Positions 1 to 8,502 are shown, numbered from the stretch's first letter. The stretch: 40,087 nucleotides of DNA from Acidobacteriota bacterium (GCA_003223555.1 QHVM01000056.1:24477-64563), one strand, 5' to 3'. The notes: a model not told the origin generated them from the letters alone. Made by a program: numbers and translations.

Positions 1-677
1 CGCTCCATCGAAGCCGCGAAGGCCGGAGGCGAGGGAAAACGGTCGACCGACGCGGGCAGGTACGCGTAGGCGCCGGCGTCCCCGCTGACGAGCGCGCCGA
101 TCCGGGGCAGCACGCCCCGGAAGTAGCGCCGGTACAGGCCGCCCAGCCATCCCCGGGGCGAGGAGAACTCGAGCACCACGAGGCGGCCGCCCGGGCGCAG
201 GACGCGGCGGATCTCGGCCAGCGCCGCGGCGGGATCGCCGACGTTGCGGATGCCGAAGGCGACCGCGGCCGCGTCGAAGCAGGAGGAGGCGAAGGGAAGC
301 GCCTCGGCATCCCCCGCCGCCAGCACGGCCCGCTCCGCCAGCCGCCGCCGGACGAGCTTCACCGACCCCCGCCGGAGCATCGCTTCCGACAGATCCACGC
401 CCACGCCGCGGCGGTCCCCGCCGCGCCGCAGCGCCTCGGCGAGCAGGTCGGCGGTGCCGGTGCAGACGTCGAGGATGCGCGCGGGGCCCTCGAGCCCGAG
501 CATGTCCACGCAGGCGCGCCGCCAGCGGACGTCCGTCCCCGCGGAGAGCAGCCGGTTCAGCAGGTCGTAGCGGGGAGCGATGCGGTCGAACATCGAGCGC
601 ACCGCGGCCTTTTCCGGCGAGCCGGGAGTCGGTGGGGCGGCCTGCGGCGGCGCGGGCAGGCGCGAGGCGGGCAGCAT
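1..677 (-). CDS. menG: Demethylmenaquinone methyltransferase MenG/UbiE (C-terminus off the left edge)
   Basis: Class I SAM-dependent C-methyltransferase that would methylate demethylmenaquinone, the last step of menaquinone synthesis. I translated it from the minus strand: an ATG at 677 opens a 225-codon frame with no stop before the edge. It carries the UbiE signature MFDRIAPRYDLLN near residue 36, the SAM-binding stretch LDVCTGTADL, and a conserved late segment YAYLPASVDRFP. UbiE proteins are usually 230-250 residues, so only about 20 are missing. It lies 26 bases after the ubiA stop, with GGAG just before the ATG. The neighbouring prenyltransferase and futalosine genes argue for menaquinone rather than ubiquinone. 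A TATAAT between the two genes could give it its own promoter. Confidence 0.93.
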   Translation of the reverse strand, partial: MLPASRLPAPPQAAPPTPGSPEKAAVRSMFDRIAPRYDLLNRLLSAGTDVRWRRACVDMLGLEGPARILDVCTGTADLLAEALRRGGDRRGVGVDLSEAMLRRGSVKLVRRRLAERAVLAAGDAEALPFASSCFDAAAVAFGIRNVGDPAAALAEIRRVLRPGGRLVVLEFSSPRGWLGGLYRRYFRGVLPRIGALVSGDAGAYAYLPASVDRFPSPPAFAASME

Positions 678-694
678 CGGGCTCCGAGGCGCCG

Positions 695-700
695 ATTATA
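695..700 (-). promoter_or_regulatory. Possible -10 box for menG
   Basis: The minus strand reads CTATAATCGGCGC between the ubiA stop and the menG ATG, a perfect TATAAT 17 bases before the start. The sequence after it resembles that at other promoters in the window. No convincing -35 was identified, so an internal promoter is only possible. Confidence 0.4.
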
Positions 701-703
701 GCG

Positions 704-1567
704 TCAGGCCATCAGGCGCGCGGCGAGGGTGATCGCGAAGTACCCGACGCTGATCCAGCCGTTCACGGTGAAGAAGGCGGCGTCGACGCGCGAGAGGTCG
801 TCGGCCCGGACCAGCGAGTGCTCGTAGACGAGCAGGCCGGCCACCGCCGCCAGCCCGGCGAGGTACACCGGATGCAGCGGCGCGAGCACGTAGACGGCGG
901 CCAGCATCGCCACCGCGATGACGTGGAAGACGCGGGCCAGGAGGAGGGCGCGGGGAATGCCGATGCGGGCGGGCAGCGAGTGCAGCCCGGCCCCGCGGTC
1001 GAAGGCCTCGTCCTGGCAGGCGTAGATCGTGTCGAACCCGGCCACCCAGAAGAGGACGGCCAGCCCGAGCGCTTCCGCGGCGAGGTCGAAGTCGCCCCGG
1101 ATGGCCAGCCACGCCCCCACCGGGGCCATGGCCAGGGCGAAGCCCAGCACCACGTGCGACAGCGCGGTGAAGCGCTTGGTGTACGAGTAGCAGAAGATGA
1201 TGAGCAGCGCCGCCGGAGAGAAGGCCAGGCAAAGGGGGTTCAGCATGGCCGACGCGACCACGAGGGTCGCCGCCGAGGCGGCGACGAGCACCCAGACCTC
1301 GAGGCGCGAGATCGCGCCGCGGGGCAGCTCGCGACCGGCGGTGCGCGGGTTGCGCGCGTCGAGGCGCTCGTCGACCAGCCGGTTGAAGCCCATCGCCGCG
1401 CTCCGCGCCCCCACCATGGCGACCAGTATCCAGGCCACCTGCCGCCACGAGACGCCGTCCCCGGCGGCCAGCGCGGCGGAGGCGAGGGCGAACGGCAGGG
1501 CGAACACGGAGTGGGAGAACTTGATCATCCGCCCGTAGAGGGCGATCCGGCCCAGCAGGGCGCTCAC
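704..1567 (-). CDS. mqnP: UbiA-family polyprenyltransferase (probable MqnP of the futalosine pathway)
   Basis: Integral-membrane prenyltransferase of 287 residues, expected to attach the polyprenyl tail to the dihydroxynaphthoate ring. Both aspartate motifs that bind Mg-diphosphate are visible: FNRLVDERLDARNPRT early and YACQDEAFDRGAGLHS in the middle. Several hydrophobic helices surround them. The GTG start at 1567 is chosen because it overlaps the mqnX stop in a GTGA quartet; a longer open frame upstream is only a shadow. It sits between a deaminase-type amidohydrolase and menG, which supports a menaquinone role. UbiA for 4-hydroxybenzoate is the alternative by sequence alone, but no ubiquinone genes are nearby. 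Confidence 0.9.
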   Translation of the reverse strand: MSALLGRIALYGRMIKFSHSVFALPFALASAALAAGDGVSWRQVAWILVAMVGARSAAMGFNRLVDERLDARNPRTAGRELPRGAISRLEVWVLVAASAATLVVASAMLNPLCLAFSPAALLIIFCYSYTKRFTALSHVVLGFALAMAPVGAWLAIRGDFDLAAEALGLAVLFWVAGFDTIYACQDEAFDRGAGLHSLPARIGIPRALLLARVFHVIAVAMLAAVYVLAPLHPVYLAGLAAVAGLLVYEHSLVRADDLSRVDAAFFTVNGWISVGYFAITLAARLMA

Positions 1568-2748
1568 GTCTCGACCGGCCGCGCTCGCGCCGCGCCCGAC
1601 ACGAGGAACGTCAGGGGATCGTCGGGGACCCGGGGGGCGGGAGAGAAAGCGAGGGCCGCGCGCTGGCCCGGAGCGAGCGTGCCCAGGTCGGGGAGACCGA
1701 GGGCGCGAGCTCCGGTAGCCGTCGCCATGTGGACGATGGCCGAGGGCTCGAGGGCGGGGAACTCCCGGTGAAGGGCCGCCGCATCGGCGAGCAGGTCGAG
1801 GCTGTCGACGCTGGCCAGGCTGTCGGTGCCCAGGCAGACGGCGATCCCGGAGGCGAGCAGGTCGGGCACGGGCGGGATCCCGACCCCCAGGTTGCGGTTG
1901 CTGCGCGGGCAGACGGCCACGAACACCCCGCGCCGGCCGAGCAGCTCGCGGTCGCGCGCGTCGACCCGGATGCAGTGGGCGGCGACGAGGCCGGGATGGA
2001 GCACGCCCAGGCCGTCGAGATAGCGCGCCGGCGTCTGCCGGGGCGGAGCGAAGCGCACGTGGCCGAGGCCGCGCCGAGCCAGGAACGCGCTCCAATCCGG
2101 ATCGCCGCCGTCGAGGAAGCGCGACTCCGCCTCCGATTCCGCGAGGTGGATGGCGGCCGGCCCTCCCTCCGCGGCCAGGGCGCGCAGCAGCGGCGGCGAG
2201 ACCGAGTGCGGCGCGTGCGCGGCGAGCCGGACCCGCACCCCGCGGCCGGCGCTCGCGGCCAGGCGGCGGCGCGCCTGGTCGAGCACGCTCTCGGCCCGCG
2301 CCGGGTCCCACGCCAGCAGCTCGTGGAAGACGACCGCCTCCAGCCCGGACGTCTCCAGCAGGTCGAGGTGGTCGAGCGCGTTGGACACGTCGCCGACCGC
2401 GATGGTTCCCGTCGCCTTCACCTCGTCCAGGGCCGCCCGGACAGCCGCCCGGCCGCGCGCCGGATCGGCATGCGCCCGGCGTTCCACGAGCGCCTCCACC
2501 CAGGCCACGAAGCCGCGACCACCCTCCGGGCGGACGTCGGCCAGGTGAGACAGCTCGAGGTGGCAGTGGGCGTTGACGAGTCCGGGGAGCAGCACCCCCG
2601 GCCCGAGGTCACGCACCGGCCCCCGGGGCCGGCCCGGGTCGGTCCCCGCGCCCATCCACGCGATGCGACCGTCCTCGACGCCGACCAGGCCGTCCCGCAT
2701 CGGGGGGCCGTCCACCGGCACGACCCAGGACGCGGCCAGCAGCTGCAC
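1564..2748 (-). CDS. mqnX: Amidohydrolase, probable aminodeoxyfutalosine deaminase MqnX
   Basis: Cytosolic metal-dependent deaminase of the amidohydrolase superfamily, 394 residues. In the futalosine pathway MqnX converts 6-amino-6-deoxyfutalosine to futalosine. Visible metal and catalytic motifs are NAHCHLELS (H61, H63), IHLAESEAE near 195, a VAAHC histidine near 258, and CLGTDSLASVDSL near 309, the typical layout of the MqnX/SsnA/TrzN group. The GTG start at 2748 has no Shine-Dalgarno, but TAGAAC ends seven bases before it, so the message may be leaderless. Its end overlaps ubiA by four bases. The exact substrate is inferred from linkage to mqnA, mqnC and mqnE; other amine-heterocycle deaminases share the fold. 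Confidence 0.85.
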   Translation of the reverse strand: MQLLAASWVVPVDGPPMRDGLVGVEDGRIAWMGAGTDPGRPRGPVRDLGPGVLLPGLVNAHCHLELSHLADVRPEGGRGFVAWVEALVERRAHADPARGRAAVRAALDEVKATGTIAVGDVSNALDHLDLLETSGLEAVVFHELLAWDPARAESVLDQARRRLAASAGRGVRVRLAAHAPHSVSPPLLRALAAEGGPAAIHLAESEAESRFLDGGDPDWSAFLARRGLGHVRFAPPRQTPARYLDGLGVLHPGLVAAHCIRVDARDRELLGRRGVFVAVCPRSNRNLGVGIPPVPDLLASGIAVCLGTDSLASVDSLDLLADAAALHREFPALEPSAIVHMATATGARALGLPDLGTLAPGQRAALAFSPAPRVPDDPLTFLVSGAARARPVET

Positions 2749-2755
2749 AGCAGCC

Positions 2756-2761
2756 GTTCTA
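2756..2761 (-). promoter_or_regulatory. -10 box for mqnX with a near-leaderless layout
   Basis: The minus strand reads TAGAAC seven bases before the GTG of mqnX. Transcription would begin at or next to the start codon. A TTGCGC about 18 bases further upstream, inside the palindrome at 2781-2792, could be the -35. Confidence 0.45.
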
Positions 2762-2780
2762 ACCCGGTCCGGCCGGCCGG

Positions 2781-2792
2781 CGCAACGTTGCG
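2781..2792. promoter_or_regulatory. Palindrome in the divergent mqnX / TPR promoter region
   Basis: CGCAACGTTGCG is a perfect 12-base palindrome between the two divergent -10 boxes. It covers the expected -35 region of both genes. The position suits an operator for a dimeric regulator, but no family can be named. Confidence 0.35.
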
Positions 2793-2803
2793 GCGGGCTC
2801 CGC

Positions 2804-2809
2804 TATAAT
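2804..2809 (+). promoter_or_regulatory. TATAAT -10 box of the TPR gene
   Basis: A perfect TATAAT lies 25 bases before the ATG at 2835. The implied leader of about 19 bases holds a GGGGA Shine-Dalgarno. The context CTATAATCCGGG matches other promoters here. The -35 is poor. Confidence 0.55.
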
Positions 2810-2834
2810 CCGGGACAGGTTGGGGAGTCATCGA

Positions 2835-3764
2835 ATGAACCTGAAGATGTCCGCTCCCGGCTGCCTGGTCGCCGCCGCCGCGCTGGCCGTGGCCGCGCCC
2901 GCCCGGGCCCAGGACTGGAAGGGCCTGGGCCGGCTGGAGGGCCGGGTCCTCGACCCGGACGGCAAGCCGCTGTCCGACGTGTCGGTCAAGATGAACCTGC
3001 CGCCGCGCGGCGGCACGACGCTCAAGACCGACAAGAAGGGGCGCTGGGCCATCGCGGGCCTCGCATCCGGCAAGTGGGAGTTCGACTTCGAAGCTCCGGG
3101 CTACGCGGTCAAGAAGGTCACCGTCACCCTGGCCACCGAAGAGACCCGGCTCCCGCCCGTCGAGGTCAAGCTGGAGAAGGCCGCCCCGGCCGGCCCGCCC
3201 TCCGAGGTCCGGGCCGCGCTCGAGAAGGGCGACGAGGCCTTCAAGGCGGGCCGCTTCGCCGAAGCCCGCGCGGAGTACGAGAAGCTGCTCGCCCTCCGGC
3301 CGGAGCTGGCCGATACGCTCCACCGGCAGATCGCCTACACCTACAGCCGGGAAGGCAACTACGCGAAGGCCGTCGAGTACCTGGAGAAGGCGCTCCAGAC
3401 CGACCCCGCGGACAACAGCCTGAAGCTCATCGCGGCCCAGGAGGCGTTACGGGGCGGGATGCTCGACAAGGGCCTGGAGATGCTGAAGGGTGTCGACGAC
3501 TCGACGATCAAGGACCCGGACGTCTTCTACAACGTGGCGGTGCTGCTTCGCAACGCGCAGCGTCCCGAGGAAGCCGTCGTCTACCTGACCAAGGCGGTCA
3601 CGGTCGACCCGTCCTACGTGGACGGGTACTTCCAGCGCGGCCTCACCTACCTCGGCCAGCAGAAGACCGCGGAGGCCAAGGCCGACTTCAAGAAGGTCGT
3701 CGAGCTGGCTCCCACCGGCCCCCAGGCCGACACGGCCAGGAAGGCCCTCGAGCAGATCAAGTAG
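2835..3764 (+). CDS. Secreted carboxypeptidase-regulatory-like / TPR protein
   Basis: Protein of 309 residues with a signal peptide ending near AAPARAQ (about residue 26). It is followed by a small beta-sandwich of the carboxypeptidase regulatory-like type (about 33-115; GRVLDPDGKPLSDVSV and an APGY turn). Residues 125-309 hold tetratricopeptide repeats (FKAGRFAEARAEYEKLL, YAKAVEYLEKALQTDP, PEEAVVYLTKAVTVDP). It is probably a periplasmic or surface scaffold with no catalytic motif. The ATG at 2835 is preferred over a TTG at 2820 because GGGGA is well spaced and the signal peptide starts cleanly. It is transcribed away from mqnX and converges on mqnC. Such domain pairs are common in Acidobacteriota; the role is unknown. 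Confidence 0.85.
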   Translation: MNLKMSAPGCLVAAAALAVAAPARAQDWKGLGRLEGRVLDPDGKPLSDVSVKMNLPPRGGTTLKTDKKGRWAIAGLASGKWEFDFEAPGYAVKKVTVTLATEETRLPPVEVKLEKAAPAGPPSEVRAALEKGDEAFKAGRFAEARAEYEKLLALRPELADTLHRQIAYTYSREGNYAKAVEYLEKALQTDPADNSLKLIAAQEALRGGMLDKGLEMLKGVDDSTIKDPDVFYNVAVLLRNAQRPEEAVVYLTKAVTVDPSYVDGYFQRGLTYLGQQKTAEAKADFKKVVELAPTGPQADTARKALEQIK

Positions 3765-3787
3765 CGGGCTCGCCGTCCAGACCGGCC

Positions 3788-4921
3788 TCAGCTCGCCAGC
3801 GACGTGGCGGGAGCCTTCTCGGCGGGCATCGGCGGGACGTCGTGCGTCCAGCAGTAGGGGTCGCCCACGATCTCGTAGTGCATGGTGCGGCGCTTGGGGA
3901 CGAAGCCCGCGTCCTGGATGGCGCGCGCGATCTCGGCCTCGGTGAGGCGGAAGTGCGCGCCGGCGGCGGAGACGACGTTCTCCTCGATCATCAGGCTGCC
4001 GAAGTCGTTGGCCCCGAAGCGCAGCGACACCTGGCCGATCTTCCCTCCCTGGGTGACCCACGACGCCTGGACGCTCGGGAAGTTGTCGAGCATCACCCGG
4101 GCCACGGCCAGCGTGCGCAGGTACTGGAAGGAGGTCAGCTCGTCGCCCGCCATCGCGGTGTGGGCGGGCTGGAAAGTCCAGGCGATGAAGGCGGTGAAGC
4201 CGCCCGTGCGGTCCTGCAGCTCGCGCAGGTGCAGCAGGTGGTCGATCCTCTCTTCCAGCGTCTCCACGTGGCCGAACATCATCGTCGCGGTCGTCCGCAG
4301 GCCCAGCCGGTGAGCGGTCTCCATCACGTCCAGCCAGTCGCCGGTGCTGCCCTTGGCGATGCCGATGATCTGCCGCACGCGATCGGACAGCACCTCCGCC
4401 CCGCCGCCGGGGATCGAGTCGAGCCCGGCCGCCACCAGCCGGCGCAGGGTCTCCTCGGTCGTGAGGCCCGAGACGCGGTCGATGTGCTTGATCTCGGCCG
4501 GCGAGAGCCCGTGGATCCAGATCGGGTAGCTGGCCTTGATCCAGCGGAACAGCTCCTCGTAGAACTCGATGCCCAGGTCGGGGTGGAGCCCGCCCTGCAG
4601 GAGGATCTGGTTGCCGCCGAGGGCCAGCGTCTCCTCGATCTTCTGGGCCAGCTGCTCCTTGCTGAGCAGGTAGCCCTCCCGGGACGGGAGGTCGCGGTAG
4701 AAGGCGCAGAAGGCGCACTGCGCGACGCACACGTTCGTGTAGTTGATGTTGCGGTCGATGATGTAGGTGACGACGCCCTCCGGGTGGAGCCGCTGCCGGA
4801 CCGCGTCGGCGAGCATGCCCAGCTCGAGGAAGTCGCCGTCGCGCAGGAGCGCCACGCCTTCCTGGCGGCTCAGCCGCTCCCCGGCCAGGACCTTCTTCGC
4901 GACCGCTTCAGCGACGGGCAT
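3788..4921 (-). CDS. mqnC: Cyclic dehypoxanthine futalosine synthase MqnC (radical SAM)
   Basis: Radical SAM enzyme of 377 residues that cyclises dehypoxanthine futalosine during menaquinone synthesis. The cluster-binding CX3CX2C motif is NVCVAQCAFCAF (C65, C69, C72), followed by ILLQGGLHPDLGIEFY, HGLSPAEI, AGLDSIPGGGAEV and TTATMMFGHVET. The NQILLQGG and GLSPAEI stretches separate it from MqnE, which has VHIVGG and AFTAVE at these places. Its ATG lies inside the end of mqnA (14-base overlap), so translation is probably coupled. It is the last gene of mqnE-mqnA-mqnC and converges on the TPR gene with a 23-base gap. Confidence 0.96.
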   Translation of the reverse strand: MPVAEAVAKKVLAGERLSRQEGVALLRDGDFLELGMLADAVRQRLHPEGVVTYIIDRNINYTNVCVAQCAFCAFYRDLPSREGYLLSKEQLAQKIEETLALGGNQILLQGGLHPDLGIEFYEELFRWIKASYPIWIHGLSPAEIKHIDRVSGLTTEETLRRLVAAGLDSIPGGGAEVLSDRVRQIIGIAKGSTGDWLDVMETAHRLGLRTTATMMFGHVETLEERIDHLLHLRELQDRTGGFTAFIAWTFQPAHTAMAGDELTSFQYLRTLAVARVMLDNFPSVQASWVTQGGKIGQVSLRFGANDFGSLMIEENVVSAAGAHFRLTEAEIARAIQDAGFVPKRRTMHYEIVGDPYCWTHDVPPMPAEKAPATSLAS

Positions 4922-5702
4922 GGAACCTCAGCTCGGGGACCCGCGGGATGAGCCCGAGGCCGTGGGCGCGGCGGTAGAACTCCCGCAGCCCCCGCAGCTC
5001 CGGCTCGCCCAGCTCGTAGACGATGTTCCGGCGCAGGTACGCTTCGCTCTCCGGCCCCCGTCCGGCGCCGAGCCCATTGTACTGCGCGGCGATCTGCGAG
5101 AACGCGGCCTGGCCGGCCCGCAGCGCCTGCTGGAGCCGCGCCACGCCCGCTTCGTCCACCGCGCCCGGCCGGCCGGCCCAGAACGCGAACACGAAGGGCA
5201 GGCCCGTCCGCGAGGCCCACTCCTCGCCGAGGTCGAGCCGCTCGGCGTCGCCGCGGAAGTAGAGGGCGGGATCGCCGATGACCAGGGCCGCGTCGGCGGC
5301 GGCCAGCATGTCCTCCACCGGGGGGCCCATCGTCGCGTAATCGGGATCGCGGCCCAGCCGCTCGCGGAGCAGGATCTTCGCCAGGGCCACGCTGGTGCGC
5401 GAGGACGCATCGAGGACGACGCGGCGCGCCTGCGCGAGCGGACGGCGGTGGAAGAGGTTCACGGAGCGCACGGGGCCGCGGCTGGCGATCGCGATGCCGG
5501 GGACGATCGCGTAGTCCCCCGCCGCGTACTCCACCGACGGGATCATGCCGAGGTCGATCTCGCCCGCGTGGAGCCGCTCGGCGATGCGGGACGGCACGTC
5601 GCGGACAAGCGTGAACCGCGGATCGCCCTCCAGCCCGTGCACGAGCGGCACCGCGTTGAGGTACGACACGACGCCCAGACGCAACGGCCGTTCGTTCACC
5701 AT
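4908..5702 (-). CDS. mqnA: Chorismate dehydratase MqnA
   Basis: Protein of 264 residues with the periplasmic-binding-protein fold, cytosolic here, that dehydrates chorismate to 3-enolpyruvylbenzoate, the entry step of the futalosine pathway. Family landmarks are LRLGVVSYLNAVPLVHGL at the N-terminus, IDLGMIPSVEYA, the VNLFHRRPL strand, ASSRTSVALAKILL and ALVIGDPAL. The ATG at 5702 is chosen because it sits in ATGGTGA, overlapping the mqnE stop by seven bases, and gives normal family length. The open frame continuing further upstream is a shadow of mqnE. It lies between mqnE and mqnC in one operon. Confidence 0.96.
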   Translation of the reverse strand: MVNERPLRLGVVSYLNAVPLVHGLEGDPRFTLVRDVPSRIAERLHAGEIDLGMIPSVEYAAGDYAIVPGIAIASRGPVRSVNLFHRRPLAQARRVVLDASSRTSVALAKILLRERLGRDPDYATMGPPVEDMLAAADAALVIGDPALYFRGDAERLDLGEEWASRTGLPFVFAFWAGRPGAVDEAGVARLQQALRAGQAAFSQIAAQYNGLGAGRGPESEAYLRRNIVYELGEPELRGLREFYRRAHGLGLIPRVPELRFHARR

Positions 5703-6802
5703 TCGCGCACCACGTTGAAGATCGTGTCGCGCTCGACCGGCCGCCGGCCGGCCTCGCGGATGAGCCGCACCAGCTCGGGGACGGTCAGCGCCTGCGGCGT
5801 CTTCGCCCCCGCGTCGTGGGCGATCTTCTCCTCGGTCACGGTGCCGTCGATGTCGTCCGCTCCGAAGGACAGCCCCACCTGGGCCAGGCGGGGGCCGATC
5901 ATGATCCAGTACGACTTGATGTGCGGGAAGTTGTCCAGCATCAGCCGCCCGACCGCGATCGCCTTCAGGTCCTCGAAGGCGGTCGTCTCGGGGCAGTCCA
6001 TGGCCGGGGCTTCCCAGGGCTGGAAGGCGAGCGGGATGTAGGTCACGAAGCCGGCCGTCTCGTCCTGCAGCTCGCGCAGGCGGACGAGGTGGTCGACGCG
6101 GTCCTCCACCGACTCGATGTGGCCGTACAGCATCGTGGCGTTGGTGGGGATGCCGAGCCGATGGGCCTGCCGCATCACGTCCAGCCACTGGTCCGCGTCG
6201 GCCTTGCCCCGCACGATCTTGTCGCGGGTCTCCGCGGCGAAGATCTCCGCCCCCCCTCCGGGCATGGAGTCGAGGCCCGCCTCCTTCAGCTCGGCGAGCA
6301 CCTTCTCCACGCTCATGCGATAGAGCCGGTGGAAGAAGAAGACCTCCACCGCGGTGAACGCCTTGACGTGGATCTCGGGCCGGACCCGCTTGATCCCCCG
6401 CATCATGTCGGTGAAGTAGCTCCAGGGCAGGTCGGGGTGCAGGCCGCCGACGATGTGCACCTCGCGCACCGCCTCGGGCAGGCCGCCCACCGTGCGGAGG
6501 ATCTCGTCCAGTCCCATCGTGTAGGCCCGCGGCTCCCCTTTCCTGGCCGCGAAGGCGCAGAAGTCGCAGGTCGCCGCGCAGACGTTGGTGTGGTTGAGGT
6601 GGGTGTTCCGCACGAAGTACGCGACGTCGCCGTGGCGGCGCTCCCGGACGAGGTTGGCCAGGTGCCCGATGGCGAGCAGGTCGTGGCTGCGGTAGAGCGC
6701 GACGCCGTCGGCGAAGGACAGGCGCTCGCCGGCCATCACCTTTGCGCGGATGGGATCGAGCGCGTTGTCGCGGGCTCTGGTCTCGACGAGGGCGGTCGCC
6801 AC
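5696..6802 (-). CDS. mqnE: Aminofutalosine synthase MqnE (radical SAM)
   Basis: Radical SAM enzyme of 368 residues that joins 3-enolpyruvylbenzoate to the adenosyl moiety of SAM to form 6-amino-6-deoxyfutalosine. The cluster motif is NVCAATCDFCAF (C75, C79, C82). MqnE-type stretches EVHIVGGLHPDLPWSYF, HVKAFTAVEV, AGLDSMPGGGAEIF and PTNATMLYGHIES are all present. Its product is the MqnX substrate, so mqnE and mqnX together imply the aminodeoxyfutalosine branch. The GTG start at 6802 has no Shine-Dalgarno and lies nine bases after TAACCT. It is first in an operon with mqnA and mqnC. Confidence 0.96.
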   Translation of the reverse strand: MATALVETRARDNALDPIRAKVMAGERLSFADGVALYRSHDLLAIGHLANLVRERRHGDVAYFVRNTHLNHTNVCAATCDFCAFAARKGEPRAYTMGLDEILRTVGGLPEAVREVHIVGGLHPDLPWSYFTDMMRGIKRVRPEIHVKAFTAVEVFFFHRLYRMSVEKVLAELKEAGLDSMPGGGAEIFAAETRDKIVRGKADADQWLDVMRQAHRLGIPTNATMLYGHIESVEDRVDHLVRLRELQDETAGFVTYIPLAFQPWEAPAMDCPETTAFEDLKAIAVGRLMLDNFPHIKSYWIMIGPRLAQVGLSFGADDIDGTVTEEKIAHDAGAKTPQALTVPELVRLIREAGRRPVERDTIFNVVREW

Positions 6803-6811
6803 CGAAAGCCT

Positions 6812-6841
6812 AGGTTAGCACCCGCCCGAGGCGGCCGGCAA
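6812..6841 (-). promoter_or_regulatory. Promoter of mqnE-mqnA-mqnC, near-leaderless
   Basis: The minus strand has TTGCCG (6841-6836), an 18-base spacer and TAACCT (6817-6812). The GTG of mqnE follows after nine bases, leaving a leader of only two or three bases. No ribosome-binding site is visible. Confidence 0.45.
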
Positions 6842-6849
6842 ACCTCTCG

Positions 6850-8502
6850 TCAGTCCCTGCGCGCGAGGTAGGCCTGACTCGATGCCAGCTCGGGACGCCC
6901 GCCGTCGGCGTGAGCGGCCAGGGACTGCAGCTCGGCGTAACGCTCGCGGGCGCGGTCGCGCTCGCCGGCCAGCTCGGCCGCCCGGGCGGCGCCGTAGACG
7001 CTGCGGAACCGTCCCGGGGCGACGGCGAGGCAGGCTTCGTACGCTTCCCGGGCCTCCCCCGGCCGCCCCAGCTCGAGCCGCAGGTCGCCCAGCATCTCGC
7101 GAGCGGGCAGCACCGCCCCCGGCGTGACCGGGCTCTTGTCGGTCGCGTCCTCCATCTCGGCCGCCGAGCGCATCAGCCGCTCGGCCTCTTCCGGCCGCCC
7201 TTCGGCATGGGCGATCCAGGCCGCGGCCGAGAGGCGCTGGATCTCCACCTGCTGCGCCCAGTAGGCGTCCTTGCCCTGGACGAGCGCGTCGTGGATCGCC
7301 TGGAGATGGGCGAGCGCCGCCCGTGCGGTGGCGACGTCCCCGCCCCGGGCCCCGCCGATCGCGCGGGCGAAGTGCGTGATCGCCTCCGCGTACGGGAAGC
7401 TGGCCCACGGGAACGAGGCCGGGCGCACCCCGAGCGCGGCGGCCTCCCCCCACTGCCGGCGCTCGAGCGCGTCACGCGCGGGGACGGCGGCGAGGGCGTA
7501 GGCCGCGGCGAACTGCTCCACGTCGAGCTTGTCCACCGCCGCCACCCGCTGCGCGACGGCGTGCGCCTTCGCGTCCTGGCCTTCCTGGAGGTACGCGTAC
7601 GCGAGGTAGTCGAGGGCGTGTAGCTCGTCGAAGGACGTGGCGCCGGGGTGGGTCCGGGCCATGTGCTCGCGGGCGCAAGCGGCGGAGGCGAGGTTCGACT
7701 GGATGGACTCGTCCCACAGGCCGAGCCGCGTGAAGATGTGCGACGGCATGTGGAGAGCATGGGGGGCCGAAGGCGCGATCTTCGAGTAGGCGCGAGCCGC
7801 CGGCAGGGCCAGGCTGGCCAGCGGCGGGTAGTCGAAGCTGTGGATGAGATAGTGGGCGACGCCGGGATGGTCGGGCGCTTGAGGGAGGACGCGGTTCAGG
7901 ATCACCGCCGCCTGCTTCTGCCGGGCAAAGGTCTTGTCGGAGGGCGGACTGTTGCCGAGGAGAGCGAGGGCGTAGAAGACCTGCGCCTCCTGGTCCGCGG
8001 GATGGCGCCGCGCCACCTGCTCCATCGCCTTTTCGAAGGCCAGCGAGCGGGCGGCGTGGTCCAGCCGCTCGGAGTCCTGGTAGTACGCCGCCACCGCCGC
8101 GACGTAGTCCTGCTCCCGCTCGGTGCGCGCGCGCGCCGCCCCCGCCTTCTCCACTGCCTCGCGGCCCCGGGCGAGCTCGGCCGGCCCCGGCGCGGCCGCC
8201 GGGTTGCCGGCGGCCCACACCGGATGGAAGAGGCTCATGGCGACGCCCCACCACGCCATCGCGCACGACGGGTCGGCGGCCGCCGCCTCCCGGAAGGTCC
8301 GCTCGGCCTCCTCGTAACCGAAGGAGTGCAGCAACGCGACACCGCGCGTGAACGTCCGCTGCGCCCCGGGTGAGCAGGACACCTGGAAGTCCACCTTCCC
8401 CAGCTTCTCTCCCGCGGGATGTCGATGGCCTTCATCGGCCGGCACGACGGCGGCGACTCCGAGAGCAGAGAGCAGGACGATCGATCCACGGACGAGGCTC
8501 AT
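6850..8502 (-). CDS. Secreted TPR-repeat protein
   Basis: Large helical-repeat protein of 550 residues. The N-terminus MSLVRGSIVLLSALGVAAVVPA is a signal peptide, followed by a His-rich mature start (DEGHRH). TPR-like units run through the chain: early HSFGYEEAERTFREAAAADP, middle ARRHPADQEAQVFYALALLG, and late PGEAREAYEACLAVAP near the C-terminus. The conserved patch PHALHMPSHIFTRLGLWDESI is typical of a family of uncharacterised bacterial TPR proteins. The ATG at 8502 is chosen because AAGGAGA precedes it and it begins the signal peptide; the frame is open 41 codons further upstream. It is divergent from ubiD and ends close behind the mqnE promoter. Function unknown. Confidence 0.85.
   Translation of the reverse strand: MSLVRGSIVLLSALGVAAVVPADEGHRHPAGEKLGKVDFQVSCSPGAQRTFTRGVALLHSFGYEEAERTFREAAAADPSCAMAWWGVAMSLFHPVWAAGNPAAAPGPAELARGREAVEKAGAARARTEREQDYVAAVAAYYQDSERLDHAARSLAFEKAMEQVARRHPADQEAQVFYALALLGNSPPSDKTFARQKQAAVILNRVLPQAPDHPGVAHYLIHSFDYPPLASLALPAARAYSKIAPSAPHALHMPSHIFTRLGLWDESIQSNLASAACAREHMARTHPGATSFDELHALDYLAYAYLQEGQDAKAHAVAQRVAAVDKLDVEQFAAAYALAAVPARDALERRQWGEAAALGVRPASFPWASFPYAEAITHFARAIGGARGGDVATARAALAHLQAIHDALVQGKDAYWAQQVEIQRLSAAAWIAHAEGRPEEAERLMRSAAEMEDATDKSPVTPGAVLPAREMLGDLRLELGRPGEAREAYEACLAVAPGRFRSVYGAARAAELAGERDRARERYAELQSLAAHADGGRPELASSQAYLARRD

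Noticed and set aside
632-1771. Long plus-strand open frame opposite ubiA and mqnX
   Set aside because: Arg/Gly/His-rich translation without any domain, typical antisense shadow of high-GC genes; the opposite strand encodes clear enzymes.
2573-4951. 792-codon plus-strand frame across the TPR gene and mqnC
   Set aside because: Shadow frame; its composition is low-complexity and it crosses two well-supported genes.
5696-6802. Calling both radical SAM proteins MqnC paralogues
   Set aside because: The 5696-6802 protein has the VHIVGGLHPDLP and AFTAVE stretches of MqnE, while the 3788-4921 protein has the LLQGGLHPDLG and GLSPAEI stretches of MqnC.
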